The notes: generated from the letters alone by a model not told the origin. 64,000 nt of DNA from Neobacillus driksii (GCF_013409995.1 NZ_JACCBX010000019.1:1-64000); one strand, 5' to 3'; counted from the stretch's first letter, positions 34,050 to 43,906 are shown. Numbers and translations are program-made.

Positions 34050-36629
34050 TTAGAAATCTTCTGCAAAGCGTCTTCTATATTTAGCACTATGACAGGCGTC
34101 ACAGGTTGGAAACGAGTGATCCCAAGGGAGGTTCTTTCCACAATTTCTACATTTTTTTACGAATTTTCGAATATCCGTTTTTAATTTATCTTGGACCTTG
34201 TCACTCATTTCTTCACGCAGCCGTTCCCAATAAATGGCCTCGGTGCGCTCGCCTAATCGATATAAAAAGAGCAAATGCAAACCAAGGGCTTTATATGCTA
34301 ATTCAAGATCCTCTAAACTCCGCTCCTTATAGGGTGGTTCTGGTAAAGGCGTACCCTGGATGATCGCATACATCGTATCTTCCCATTGTCTGGTTAACGT
34401 CGGTTCATTTTTTGAAAAAGGAAGGTGTAAAAACCCATATAGGTCCATTAAAGGTAATCGCGCTTCAATTTCAGTCCCAGCTATCAGATTGTAAAGTGAG
34501 CGTTCTTCCGCTAATGATGCTTTTTTCGTTCCTGGAGGGCTTTTAAATTTCCCCCAAAGCTCAAAGAATGTTCCTAAATCACGATAATACCGTTGGAACC
34601 GTTCGAACACCGAGTTGGTTGGTGCGATAGCAAACGTATGAACGGGTTCATCCTCTTGATTCAATAATCTCCTCATTAGCCTAATGTCTTTCGTAAATGC
34701 GACCTTCCCGACATCATAGATCCCTTTACGTCCGGCTCGTCCGGCAATTTGTTTCACTTCTTGCGAGGTTAACAACCGCCTTCTGGTTCCATCAAATTTC
34801 TCATTTTCTAAAAACACAATCCGGCGAATAGGCAAATTTAAGCCCATTCCAATCGCATCTGTGGCTACAATGACCTTCGTTCTACCGTTGTTAAATTGCT
34901 CAATTTGCTTTTTTCTTGTTTCTGGCGGCATGCTGCCGTAAATCATGCTGACAGAATGACCATCACTTTGAAGTCGAGACGCCGTTTCAAGCACCCGTCT
35001 TCTTGAAAAACAAATCAGCGCATCCCCTTTTTTTACATGTTTAATATGGAATTCTTTTGATTCTACTTCTAACGGGGTATCCCTGCTGTATTCATGGATC
35101 TCAATGTCCGATTCTCCTAACAGCTGCAGCAGCATCGGTTTTGAGTTCCTGCTCCCGATAATATGGACTTCATGAGCGTTTGCTTTTGTTATTGCTTTGT
35201 ACCAAGAGAAGCCACGGTCCTTATCAGTAATCATTTGTGCTTCGTCTTTGACGACGATATCATAACTTTCCTTTTCATGAAACATTTCTACCGTGCATGA
35301 AAAATGGTTAGCACCAGGAACGATTTTTTCTTCTTCACCTGTTTTCAGCGAACATGGTGTACCTTCTGCATTTAACTTATCATAAACCTCCAGCGCTAAA
35401 AGCCTGAGTGGAGCTAGATATAAGCCGCTGTTTGCCTGCTTCATTTGCTTAAGTGCATGGTGAGTTTTTCCCGTATTGGTTTCACCAATATGAAGAACAT
35501 ACCGAACTCTGCGTCCCAGTGATGGATTGTACTCCTGACCGAAAATATCCTCCATCATTCGCTCTTCAGCTTCTCGTTTTCGTTTTAATTCTGCTTCTTC
35601 CTCCGCCTTTTTTCGTTCTCTTTCGGAGTAGTCCTTTTCAAAAATACGCTGATGGACTGTTAGGTCAAATGGAAGTTCTGCAATTTTCAATAAATCCGAA
35701 AGATATTCCGCTTGAATATCTTCAATAAAATAATCTTCCACTTCATAAAATAGCTGTGTCATACTCCCCTTAATGAAGGAAGGTGTCAATTTTTCATCAA
35801 AGGCTTCTTGAAATTGTTCCTTCATCTGTTGTGGAAGCTTTTCCAGAATCCTTTGCGGGATTAACTCAGACAGATAGTCCGAAATTAAGCTTTCATAGAC
35901 AAAAAAATAGGTTTGATATTCATATAAACTTCGTCCCCAGTGAACCGTCTTATGAATATCTCCTGTCAGTTCCTCAAAAAACTTTGCCACTGTCGTGTAT
36001 GAATCAGGATTAAAATTGCCTTCATCCACTAATTTTTCTTCAAGCGCAAAGGTATCCACACTTTGAAATTTCACATTGTTCTTGATGTCTGCAGCCAATT
36101 GCTTCGCAGTAAAATAACGTACATAAAGATAAAATTCTGGATAATCCTTTTCCAATATTTCAGCCGCAATTTCTTCTATCTTTTCTGCTAAGGTATGGCG
36201 CAATTCGGCCAAGCGGTTCACTTCTTGTCTTTTTATAAAATCTGCTTTTGCTTGGTGATATCTTTGTTCCCATTCCTCTTCTTTTCCGGCAAACGTTTCT
36301 TTGGTCCATTCCTGCACATGAAAAGGCTGATATTCTCTCATTTCATCCCGAAATAACTTATTTATAAGTTTGCGGTCTACTCCTTGCACTTCAAACCCTT
36401 TTTCCCGTAAAAACTCTTTTTTTTCGTTCTTTGGAACATCATTTGTGACCTTATTTAACCAGACATTAATCCAAATTTGCTCCAGATAATGTCCGCGGTC
36501 ATTTAAATATTGATTAAAAGACGGAAGACTTTCTTTTGATTCTAAATAAAAATTCATATCTTCGATGACTTTATTCTTGGTATGTTCAATGGCTTGAGGG
36601 TAAATGGCGGTTAATTTACTCAACTTCAT
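34050..36629 (-). CDS. Suv3-like DExH RNA helicase with C-terminal zinc ribbon
   Basis: 859-residue superfamily-2 helicase. Residues 1-360 are a helical, highly charged N-terminal region with a Lys/Glu coiled-coil end (330-360). The helicase core resembles mitochondrial Suv3: GETNTGKTHHAL (Walker A, 382-389), LYLAPLRLLALE, DEAQ (462-465), SMPPETRKKQIEQF, ATDAIGMGLNLPIRRIVF and QIAGRAGRKG. The C-terminus has a four-cysteine zinc ribbon, CRNCG and CDACH. Suv3 works with RNA-degrading enzymes in organelles; here it could unwind structured or double-stranded RNA. Monocistronic. The Suv3 relationship rests on motif wording, not a search. Confidence 0.85.
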   Translation of the reverse strand: MKLSKLTAIYPQAIEHTKNKVIEDMNFYLESKESLPSFNQYLNDRGHYLEQIWINVWLNKVTNDVPKNEKKEFLREKGFEVQGVDRKLINKLFRDEMREYQPFHVQEWTKETFAGKEEEWEQRYHQAKADFIKRQEVNRLAELRHTLAEKIEEIAAEILEKDYPEFYLYVRYFTAKQLAADIKNNVKFQSVDTFALEEKLVDEGNFNPDSYTTVAKFFEELTGDIHKTVHWGRSLYEYQTYFFVYESLISDYLSELIPQRILEKLPQQMKEQFQEAFDEKLTPSFIKGSMTQLFYEVEDYFIEDIQAEYLSDLLKIAELPFDLTVHQRIFEKDYSERERKKAEEEAELKRKREAEERMMEDIFGQEYNPSLGRRVRYVLHIGETNTGKTHHALKQMKQANSGLYLAPLRLLALEVYDKLNAEGTPCSLKTGEEEKIVPGANHFSCTVEMFHEKESYDIVVKDEAQMITDKDRGFSWYKAITKANAHEVHIIGSRNSKPMLLQLLGESDIEIHEYSRDTPLEVESKEFHIKHVKKGDALICFSRRRVLETASRLQSDGHSVSMIYGSMPPETRKKQIEQFNNGRTKVIVATDAIGMGLNLPIRRIVFLENEKFDGTRRRLLTSQEVKQIAGRAGRKGIYDVGKVAFTKDIRLMRRLLNQEDEPVHTFAIAPTNSVFERFQRYYRDLGTFFELWGKFKSPPGTKKASLAEERSLYNLIAGTEIEARLPLMDLYGFLHLPFSKNEPTLTRQWEDTMYAIIQGTPLPEPPYKERSLEDLELAYKALGLHLLFLYRLGERTEAIYWERLREEMSDKVQDKLKTDIRKFVKKCRNCGKNLPWDHSFPTCDACHSAKYRRRFAEDF

Positions 36630-36697
36630 CCCTCCTGTTCTATAATTTGGTCATTCAAGTGTATCAAATAACTGGAAACAGAACTAATATTAAGCCC

Positions 36698-36889
36698 CTA
36701 AATTTCGCGTTTATTGCAGTATTGATCAACTAAATCCTCTATCTGATCTAGTTCTGGAAAATCACCTGAAAATTCAAATTTGATTTCTTCAATGAATCGA
36801 TTCTTGTTATATACATGAATTGCTCCATTTTGGTGGCTGACACTGTATTCAGGTACAAAGCGAAATCCGTTTCGTTCAATAGCTCCCAT
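36698..36889 (-). CDS. small protein of the YbxH/DUF5370 type
   Basis: 63-residue protein starting MGAIERNGFRFVPEYSV and ending LVDQYCNKREI. From memory this resembles B. subtilis YbxH (DUF5370), function unknown. AAAGGGG lies upstream of the ATG. No membrane segment or signal. An overlapping alternative frame (36748-36951) lacks an RBS. Confidence 0.7.
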   Translation of the reverse strand: MGAIERNGFRFVPEYSVSHQNGAIHVYNKNRFIEEIKFEFSGDFPELDQIEDLVDQYCNKREI

Positions 36890-37036
36890 GATAATCCCCT
36901 TTTTTTAAAATTTTTTTTAGTATTTACTAATAACCGTTCATTAATCTCCAAATTCGCCGTTCCCTATCGGGTACTAAGAGAACGGGTCTAATCATATTCT
37001 CATAGGAGAAAACCATTAGAAGGAGTGGGAAGTCAG

Positions 37037-38446
37037 GTGATTAACGTGAAGGTTCGTTTACGGCCTATGGTTAGTAAGATAAATTTACCCACTGTTATGA
37101 AAACGGCTATGCTGCCGGGTGACTCAATGGAAAGATTATTTATTGCCACCCAAGTCGGAGAAATCTTTTACTTAAGTAATGGAGTTATTAGACCTTTTTT
37201 AGATATTCGGCGTAGGGTTATAAAACTTGGTTCTTCTGGTGGTTATGATGAACGAGGATTGCTAGGACTGGCGTTTCATCCCCAATTTTATTATAACGGT
37301 CTGTTTTATCTTCATTATTCAGTTGAGGAAACACAAGGTCCAGGTGCTCTTTCTGAATCTTTTACACCTAACCCTTGTGACCCGAGAACTTTAAATCTAA
37401 GGTGGATAAATAGAGAAACTCAATATGACCATATTGATACAGTGGAGGAATGGATTTTACAATCGAATGGTCAACCTCAAAAACGCCGGACATTACTTAA
37501 CGTAAGAAGACCTTTTATGAATCATAATGGTGTCAACAGCTTGAACTTTTCACCTGAAACAGGAAAACTTGTTCTAACAACCGGGGATGGTGGATCAGGC
37601 TATGATCCATTTAATTTAAGTCAGGATGCGATGGAAATTGCAGGTAAGATCATTGAAATCGACGTTGTAAAAAATACAGGTATCCCGAACCCACCCGTGG
37701 TCACACGTTTCAATGAACTTCCCATACCTATTCAGGAAACGCTTAGTATAATGGCCAAAGGAGTTCGCAATATATCAGGCATTTCCTATCAAAGGTTTCA
37801 TCAACAGTATATTAAATATGTGGGAAATGTCGGACAGGATTTAGAAGAGGCGATTTTTTCATTCTTTCATTATAAACCCATACCAGTTACTCAGCTTGTT
37901 CAAGCCGCTTCGATGAATGTTCACCTTGACCCAGAAGGATTCGTTAACTTTGGCTGGCGGGGGTGGGAAGGTGCTTTTCCTACTTCATTTATCAGGGGCT
38001 GCACGAATAATCCGGCCTTAGATGAGAAAATAATTGCTTTTTACAATGAAGCAATAACTACTTCAGTGAGGCGTCTTCATCCTTTGACTAGTTATTATCA
38101 TAGAGATCCACGACCAGATAAGTTTAGTGGAACTGCACTAACAGGAGTGCAAGCCTATATGGGGCATGCAATTCCCGCTTTATCGGGAAGCGTTGTGTTC
38201 ATCGACCTTTCCCGGAAAGAATCTCAACCTCAGGCTAGAGGGGCATTAGCTTACACCCAAGTAAGACAGGATAGGAAACAAAGTGATTTTAGTGTGATTA
38301 ATACTGATTATGATTTTGGGTCACAAGCCGCTTACTATGTTAGTTTGGGAAGTAATCTAGATCAAACCAGACTATATTTAGGGGTTTATGGATCTATGAG
38401 GGTGACGGATTTGAACCATGGTACTGTTTTTGAAATCGTTCCTTAA
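37037..38446 (+). CDS. sorbosone/glucose dehydrogenase-like beta-propeller protein
   Basis: 469-residue protein of the PQQ-dependent sugar dehydrogenase (GSDH/sorbosone) superfamily, predicted six-bladed propeller. Typical blocks: RLFIATQVGEIFYL, YDERGLLGLAFHPQFYYNGLFYLHYS, FMNHNGVNSLNFSPETGKL and LTTGDGGSGYDP. PQQ dependence cannot be confirmed and no PQQ synthesis genes are near. No export signal is visible, unusual for the family. The GTG at 37037 lies 11 nt after GAAGGAG; GTG 37025 overlaps that site. Monocistronic, ending in a hairpin. Confidence 0.8.
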   Translation: MINVKVRLRPMVSKINLPTVMKTAMLPGDSMERLFIATQVGEIFYLSNGVIRPFLDIRRRVIKLGSSGGYDERGLLGLAFHPQFYYNGLFYLHYSVEETQGPGALSESFTPNPCDPRTLNLRWINRETQYDHIDTVEEWILQSNGQPQKRRTLLNVRRPFMNHNGVNSLNFSPETGKLVLTTGDGGSGYDPFNLSQDAMEIAGKIIEIDVVKNTGIPNPPVVTRFNELPIPIQETLSIMAKGVRNISGISYQRFHQQYIKYVGNVGQDLEEAIFSFFHYKPIPVTQLVQAASMNVHLDPEGFVNFGWRGWEGAFPTSFIRGCTNNPALDEKIIAFYNEAITTSVRRLHPLTSYYHRDPRPDKFSGTALTGVQAYMGHAIPALSGSVVFIDLSRKESQPQARGALAYTQVRQDRKQSDFSVINTDYDFGSQAAYYVSLGSNLDQTRLYLGVYGSMRVTDLNHGTVFEIVP

Positions 38447-38456
38447 TTCTTCCAAA

Positions 38457-38491
38457 TAAAAAAGGGAGTGGAGTAAATCCATTCCCTTCCT
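38457..38491 (+). terminator. terminator of the propeller gene
   Basis: GGGAGTGGA / TCCATTCCC hairpin; the T tract is short. Confidence 0.6.
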
Positions 38492-38511
38492 GGCTACGCG
38501 CCAATTTGTCA

Positions 38512-39474
38512 TTAAAATTTAGTGAATTTTAGTTTGAAATCACCTTTATATGGAACATGTTCAACGGTTATCGTTATGTTTTTACCATCTTTGTCTTTAC
38601 CCACTCTTTTATAGGTAAATTTCTTTTCATTCAGCTCTGTTAGTTCAAGAACTGCACCGTACTTCATTCCTAATGAAACATGTGCTCTTATTTTATTCCC
38701 GTGAACTACATCGTAATACCCGTAATCACCACGGCTGGTACCTGTTTTCGCATCAAAAAATTCATATTTATTTGTCTTAAAATCATATTTCGCAAGCCCT
38801 AGAAAATTTGTGTTATAGGCTGACACATCATTGCCGTTTTCATCTAATGCCACAGTCCCTTGCCAAATGGTATCAGATAGAATTTTATCTCCATCCTTAT
38901 CTGTAACAATTTCTCCAGTTTTTGTTACCAAGTTCTTATCTGGATCCGTAAAAGATAGATTTGTTTCTTTATATGGAATATGATCAACAAATACCTCTAT
39001 ATCGTTACCATTTGCATCTTTTCCCATTCTCTTATAAGTAAATATGTCTTTATTGAGTTTTGTTATTTCCACAACAGCTTGGTAACCCATTGATTCAGAT
39101 ATTAATACTCTAAGCTTTCCATCATTGGTGATAAAGAACGTTCCTTTGTCACCGCGGCTCTTTTTTGTAGTTTTATCAAAAAATTCATATCTCGCGGTTT
39201 CATCATCATATTTTGCAAGACCAATAAAGTTTGCATTCTCCTTTGTTAAGTCATTTTTATCCTTATCATATACTTTTGTACCTTGCCAATTTGTGCTACT
39301 TAAAATATTAGCGAATTCCTGTCCTTTGGTTTCCTTATTTTGTTCACTTCCCTTTTTTTCAGTTTGTTCTTGTTTCTGGTCATTTGTTTGCGCTTGTGTG
39401 ATTGTGCTGCATCCTGAAATAACTAAAGTTAACCCAAGAAGAATAGATGGTAACATTTTTGCTTTTTTGTTCAT
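38512..39474 (-). CDS. lipoprotein with two DUF4822-like repeats
   Basis: 320-residue exported lipoprotein: signal with lipobox VISGC near residue 22, a Gln/Lys/Glu-rich linker, then two homologous about 130-residue domains (residues ~55-170 and ~195-320). Each repeats the pattern NWQGT or TIWQGT, NFIGLAKYD or NFLGLAKYD, YEFFD, SRGD, FTYKR and VDHIPYK or VEHVPYK. I believe these match DUF4822; function unknown. AGGAG lies upstream of the ATG. It follows the ankyrin lipoprotein gene by 76 bp, probably in one transcript. Confidence 0.8.
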   Translation of the reverse strand: MNKKAKMLPSILLGLTLVISGCSTITQAQTNDQKQEQTEKKGSEQNKETKGQEFANILSSTNWQGTKVYDKDKNDLTKENANFIGLAKYDDETARYEFFDKTTKKSRGDKGTFFITNDGKLRVLISESMGYQAVVEITKLNKDIFTYKRMGKDANGNDIEVFVDHIPYKETNLSFTDPDKNLVTKTGEIVTDKDGDKILSDTIWQGTVALDENGNDVSAYNTNFLGLAKYDFKTNKYEFFDAKTGTSRGDYGYYDVVHGNKIRAHVSLGMKYGAVLELTELNEKKFTYKRVGKDKDGKNITITVEHVPYKGDFKLKFTKF

Positions 39475-39550
39475 TTTGTGGTCTCCTCATTTCTTTATTT
39501 TGGTGTCAATTACATGGTTTTGTTCCTGATTAAGTCTTTACACAACCTAG

Positions 39551-40258
39551 TTATTTTGCCCCTGCTTTTAACAATATATTTTCAATCTTTTTAAAACCTT
39601 TCTTACGTGCATGCTGTAAAGGGGTTACATTATCATGATCGGGAATATTGACATCTGCCCCATGATCAATTAGCAATTGCACTGTTTGCTGCTGTTTTTC
39701 ATCATCATTATTCAAAATAATAGCCTCTAGTAAAGCTGTCCAGCCGAGATCATTTATATGATTAATATCAATATCAGTTTTGGTAAGAAGTTCTTTCATA
39801 ACATCTACATATCCATGTTCTGAGGCAGGAATTAAAGCAGTTCCTCCATAACGGTTCGTTATAGTTGGGTCGGCACCAGCTTTAATCGTAAGTTTTAGAA
39901 TTTCAATATACCCTTCAGCACCAGCATACAGGAAGGGGTTATTTTCCATGTCATCCTGGATGTTGACGTCTGCCCCCGCGTCAATAAGTATTTTTGCAGT
40001 CTCTGCATCGTTGTTGTATGTTGCAATCATTGTGGAAGTTCGCCCTTCTGAGTCCTGTGTGTTAATATCGACACCTTCCTTAATCAATCTTCTTACGGTA
40101 TCCGCATCTTCGCCTTTTACTGCTTGTATAAGTTGTTCCTCCATATCTATCTCTACTTTTATCTCATTCTCCTGTTTATTTGAATTACCATCATTAACAG
40201 AGACACATCCATGAAGAATGAATATAGTTCCAATGACTATTGCTTGTCGCCTCCACAT
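39551..40258 (-). CDS. ankyrin-repeat lipoprotein
   Basis: 235-residue exported lipoprotein (lipobox LHGC near residue 18) followed by about six ankyrin repeats. Repeat signatures are plain: GADVNIQD, EGYIEILKLTIKAGADP, YGGTALIPASEHGYVDVMKELL and GADVNIPDHDNVTPLQHA. It should mediate protein binding on the outer face of the membrane. AGGTGG is 8 nt before ATG 40258. It sits just upstream of the DUF4822-like lipoprotein on the same strand, suggesting the two act together. Confidence 0.87.
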   Translation of the reverse strand: MWRRQAIVIGTIFILHGCVSVNDGNSNKQENEIKVEIDMEEQLIQAVKGEDADTVRRLIKEGVDINTQDSEGRTSTMIATYNNDAETAKILIDAGADVNIQDDMENNPFLYAGAEGYIEILKLTIKAGADPTITNRYGGTALIPASEHGYVDVMKELLTKTDIDINHINDLGWTALLEAIILNNDDEKQQQTVQLLIDHGADVNIPDHDNVTPLQHARKKGFKKIENILLKAGAK

Positions 40259-40407
40259 TAGTTTCACCACCTATCGGTATATTCTATTGCTATCCTCCCT
40301 CATTCATTTGGCCATACATTTATGTTAATCCGTAATATTAAACTCCCTCGAAAGAATTTCTTAAAAAAAGATAAACTTTTTCAAAAAATTTTTTCATGAA
40401 TATAAAA

Positions 40408-40440
40408 AAATATCCGCCACTTTATGTGACGGATTGTATT
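40408..40440 (-). terminator. terminator of the two-component operon
   Basis: ATCCGTCAC / GTGGCGGAT hairpin on the minus strand followed by an A/T-rich run. Confidence 0.7.
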
Positions 40441-40457
40441 TATAATATTTATTTATT

Positions 40458-41144
40458 TTAAACATTGAATCGATAGCCTGCTCCCCAAATCGTTTCCAAA
40501 TATTTCGGCTGGGTAGGATCCTTTTCAATTTTACCGCGTATTTTTCTGATATGGACGGTTACAGTTGAAACATCTGCTGCCATTTCATAGCCCCAAATAT
40601 GTTCATATAGCTGCTCTTTGTTCAAGACTTGATTCGGGTGATTCACAAGAAATACTAACAAATCAAATTCTTTTGTTGTGAAGGATGTCTCCTCACCGTT
40701 AAGATAAACTTTACGCGCTGACTTATCAATCATAATCTCTTTAACCTTAATCATATTTGATTTTGTCTGATTTCCAGCTAGTCGTTCATATCGATCTATA
40801 TGTGCTTTCACCCTAGCTACCAACTCACTTGGACTAAATGGCTTTGTAATATAATCATCTGCACCTAAACCGAGACCTCGAATTTTATCGATATCCTCTT
40901 TTTTTGCGGAAACAAACAGAATCGGAATATTTTTAACTTGCCGTACTTGTTTGCATATATCAAACCCATTTACGCCAGGTAGCATGATGTCTAAAATAAT
41001 CAAATCATAATCATTTTCTAGTGCCATTTGGAGTCCTAAATCACCAGAATGTTCAACATCTACAAGAAACTGATTAATTTCCAGATAATCTCTTTGTAAT
41101 TCTGCGATACTTACTTCATCTTCGACCAATAATATCTTTTTCAT
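40458..41144 (-). CDS. OmpR-family response regulator
   Basis: 228-residue regulator: receiver domain (KKILLVEDE acidic pair, phosphoacceptor Asp in YDLIILDIMLPGVNG, Lys in DDYITKPFSP) and a C-terminal winged helix (SFTTKEFDLLVFLVNH, VSTVTVHIRKIRGKIE). ATG 41144 has AAAGGTG 8 nt upstream and lies 2 nt past the kinase stop codon, so kinase and regulator are translated together. The target genes and signal are unknown; no transporter lies in the operon. Confidence 0.95.
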   Translation of the reverse strand: MKKILLVEDEVSIAELQRDYLEINQFLVDVEHSGDLGLQMALENDYDLIILDIMLPGVNGFDICKQVRQVKNIPILFVSAKKEDIDKIRGLGLGADDYITKPFSPSELVARVKAHIDRYERLAGNQTKSNMIKVKEIMIDKSARKVYLNGEETSFTTKEFDLLVFLVNHPNQVLNKEQLYEHIWGYEMAADVSTVTVHIRKIRGKIEKDPTQPKYLETIWGAGYRFNV

Positions 41145-41146
41145 CT

Positions 41147-42589
41147 TTACACACCTTTCTTCAAAGAAAAGAAAACACTTGTACCTTTGCCTTTCTCGCT
41201 CGTTGCCCAAATCTCCCCTTCGTGCTCTTCAATGATGTGTTTGGCAATGGCTAGTCCTAATCCACTTCCGCCAGTCCGGGAATTTCTAGACTTTTCTGCT
41301 CGGTAAAAGCGATTAAAAATATATGGCAACGCAGAATTTTCTATTCCATAGCCATTATCCGTTACTTCTACAACGGTATCAAAAGGGCCTTCATGCAGTT
41401 GAATTGCAATATACTGATTATCTTTATTCATATACTTAACACAATTGTTTATGAGATTTACTAAAACACGTTTTAACTTCTCTCGGTCAGCGGACACATA
41501 GATCGGTTTATTCGGTGGATGATGGTGAATCTGTATCCCTTTTTGAACTAAATCTAGATGAAGTTTTTCTACAAAATCTCGCATATATTCAACAAGTTCA
41601 ATCGTTTCAAAAGTGAAGGACTCTTTCTTTAAATCTAGTTTTGAAAATAAAAATAGTTCATCGATTAATGAATCCATATCCCTCGCTTTGACATGAATGG
41701 TGGTTAAATACCTCTCCATTTTCTCTTGGGTATTTGCTACACCGTCTTTTATTCCCTCCACATAACCGATAATTGAAGTAATCGGTGTTTTTAAATCATG
41801 TGAAATATTTGAAAGAAGTTCTTTTCGATTTTCCTCATATTGAAGCTGAAGGGCGATCGACTCCTTTAGTTTTATCCTCATTTCCTCAAAAGTTTTATTT
41901 AATTGTCCGATTTCATCATTGGAAGTTGTTTTGATCTCAAAATGTAAATCACCCGATTTAATCCGTTCTGCACCCTCTTTAAGAATGGAGATTGGCTTGA
42001 TGATGCTTCTTGACACTAAATAGTTTAATAACCCAATAATCATAATAAATAGAAGTAGTAAAAGACCTAATAAAATGGGAAACAGTTCTTGAATCAATTG
42101 AGTATTCGAGCTTACCTTCCTTAATACAAAAATACTTCCTTTGCTTTTGTCCGTAAAATAAAAATCAAACTTCACATACGTAAAATAGAAGTCATTGAGT
42201 TTAATGGAATCCCGCGTGTTTATATTCGTTTCCTCAAACTTAGGAAGTGACATAACCAATGCCTGACGATCTAATGTGGAAGTCGCGTACACAATGTTGA
42301 TATCTTTTCTAACGACAATTTTGATATCTTGCTGTTCAAGCTTCTCCAGTGATTCTTTATTTAATAGCTGCTCAGAGTTATTTTTTGCCAAAAGCTTTAA
42401 ATCAAGAAACACACTTTCCTCAACTGGAGTCAAAGGTTTTTGAAGATATGATTTCTTATAAAAGTTCGTGATCGAATTTACATCGCCCGTAATGGTAAAA
42501 AGCAGCAAATAACCAGCAGCTAAAAACAAAGAGATTGAAAACACAATTACCCCCACGTACGACAACAGAAACCTCATTTTAATGGACAT
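41147..42589 (-). CDS. sensor histidine kinase
   Basis: 480-residue membrane kinase with two transmembrane helices (about 8-30 and 168-190) bracketing an extracytoplasmic sensor of about 135 residues, a HAMP domain, HisKA with phosphorylated His in NISHDLKTPITSIIGY, and a HATPase with N box NLINNCVKYM, G1 DNGYGIE and G2 TGGSGLGLAIAKHI. GGAGGTGA precedes ATG 42589. First gene of the operon with the OmpR-type regulator, an inverse order to many Bacillus pairs. Confidence 0.95.
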   Translation of the reverse strand: MSIKMRFLLSYVGVIVFSISLFLAAGYLLLFTITGDVNSITNFYKKSYLQKPLTPVEESVFLDLKLLAKNNSEQLLNKESLEKLEQQDIKIVVRKDINIVYATSTLDRQALVMSLPKFEETNINTRDSIKLNDFYFTYVKFDFYFTDKSKGSIFVLRKVSSNTQLIQELFPILLGLLLLLFIMIIGLLNYLVSRSIIKPISILKEGAERIKSGDLHFEIKTTSNDEIGQLNKTFEEMRIKLKESIALQLQYEENRKELLSNISHDLKTPITSIIGYVEGIKDGVANTQEKMERYLTTIHVKARDMDSLIDELFLFSKLDLKKESFTFETIELVEYMRDFVEKLHLDLVQKGIQIHHHPPNKPIYVSADREKLKRVLVNLINNCVKYMNKDNQYIAIQLHEGPFDTVVEVTDNGYGIENSALPYIFNRFYRAEKSRNSRTGGSGLGLAIAKHIIEEHEGEIWATSEKGKGTSVFFSLKKGV

Positions 42590-42711
42590 ACTTCACCTCC
42601 AATCCACCACTTTCGCTAAATTTCCATAAAGACTAATTGAACCATATCACACAAATCTTAAAAATTTCGAAAAAATAAAGAAAAAATCTCAAAACAGATT
42701 AGAAAAAAATA

Positions 42712-42741
42712 CAAAAAACGCTGCATAAACAGCGTTTTTTG
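42712..42741 (-). terminator. terminator of the YitT-family gene
   Basis: AAAAAACGCTG / CAGCGTTTTTT hairpin; a short GGTG-CCTGT-CACC element follows at 42749-42761. Confidence 0.85.
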
Positions 42742-42777
42742 CATAAATGGTGCCTGTCACCTTTTTGCTCTATTTGC

Positions 42778-43650
42778 TTAATGGACATCATGCTTCTTGA
42801 AGTTACCACCTTTAACTTCTGCTACATCATATACGATAACAAAGGCGTTCTCGTCAATTTCGTTAATGATTTCTTTCATTTTGCTATCTTCTAAACGGTT
42901 AATCACGCAATTGATTTCTTTGAATTTTTCGTTTGAATATCCACCTTCTACTACGTTATACGTTGCACCACGCCCTAAGTTCTCACGAATTTTTTCTACC
43001 ATTAGTTCAGGCTCATTGGTAATAATCTTAAAGGTCTTAGAACCACTTAAACCTTCTTCCACGATATGAACGACCTTAGAGGCAATGTAATAAGCAATTG
43101 CCGATAGAATAGCTCCTTGAAAGCCGAAGACTGTAGACACAACGATAAAGACGAACATATTTAAAAATAAAATAAGATCACTTGTTCCAAAAGGTAATTT
43201 CCGAGAAAGTAAAACGGCTAACATGTCAATTCCATCTAACGCACCGCCATTTCGCAATGCTACCCCCATTCCAAATCCGATAATGATTCCACCAACAACC
43301 GTTATTAACAAGGTATCTCCTTCAATAATCGGTGTTAAATGGTGCATTAGGATCGTACCAATTGCTAACGACGCTATTCCAATAACTGAATAAATAGCAA
43401 AACTCGTGCCAATCTGTTTATATCCTAAAAATACGAATGGTATATTGAGTACTGCAATGAGGAGTCCTAAAGGAAATCCAATTAAGTTGGCACCAACAAT
43501 ACTCAGTCCTGTCACACCACCGTCTGATACATGATTAGGGATTAATACAGTTTCTAGTCCATATGCAGTAATAAAAGCCCCAATAATGACCAATAAAGCA
43601 CGTGTAATCATTTTTAGTTTATTGGTTTTTTGTTTAGTATTCGCACTCAA
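42778..43650 (-). CDS. YitT-family membrane protein
   Basis: 290-residue protein with five or six membrane helices (YitT_membrane/DUF161) and a C-terminal DUF2179 cytoplasmic domain (RGATYNVVEGGYS). Family blocks NHVSDGGVTGLSIV and RNGGALDGIDMLAVLL are clear. Function of the family is not established; transporter-like. Start is TTG 43650, with GGAGAT at good spacing. Monocistronic. Confidence 0.9.
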   Translation of the reverse strand: MSANTKQKTNKLKMITRALLVIIGAFITAYGLETVLIPNHVSDGGVTGLSIVGANLIGFPLGLLIAVLNIPFVFLGYKQIGTSFAIYSVIGIASLAIGTILMHHLTPIIEGDTLLITVVGGIIIGFGMGVALRNGGALDGIDMLAVLLSRKLPFGTSDLILFLNMFVFIVVSTVFGFQGAILSAIAYYIASKVVHIVEEGLSGSKTFKIITNEPELMVEKIRENLGRGATYNVVEGGYSNEKFKEINCVINRLEDSKMKEIINEIDENAFVIVYDVAEVKGGNFKKHDVH

Positions 43651-43876
43651 TTTAATCTCCTACTTTCGTAACTATTATATATTTTCACCTTTTTTCTTCT
43701 ATGTATTCTACTCTGTCCCACCCTTCCGATTTATTGAATATATTCGAAACTACCCAGTTAAACAAAAATCGGCTTCCGAAGCAGGAGTACACTAAATACT
43801 GGCGAATAGATCGTAATACTGGCCAATACCACTAGTATTATTTTTGCAGGATCGGCTGTAAGACTCTCCAAAGAGA
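43651..43876. other. gene-free stretch with a 20-bp direct repeat
   Basis: Upstream region of the YitT gene. It contains AATACTGGCGAATA and AATACTGGCCAATA about 20 bp apart (43796-43830); no ORF with an RBS or RNA gene was seen. Confidence 0.5.
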
Positions 43877-43906
43877 AAAGACCAAATCGACTATCCGATT
43901 TGGTCT
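43877..43906 (-). terminator. terminator of the ccpN-yqfL-ppdK operon
   Basis: AGACCAAATCG / CGATTTGGTCT perfect 11-bp stem with TTTTC on the minus strand, about 80 bp after ppdK. Confidence 0.85.

Noticed and set aside
36748-36951. 67-codon minus-strand ORF overlapping the YbxH-like gene
   Set aside because: The other frame has the RBS and a recognisable family pattern.
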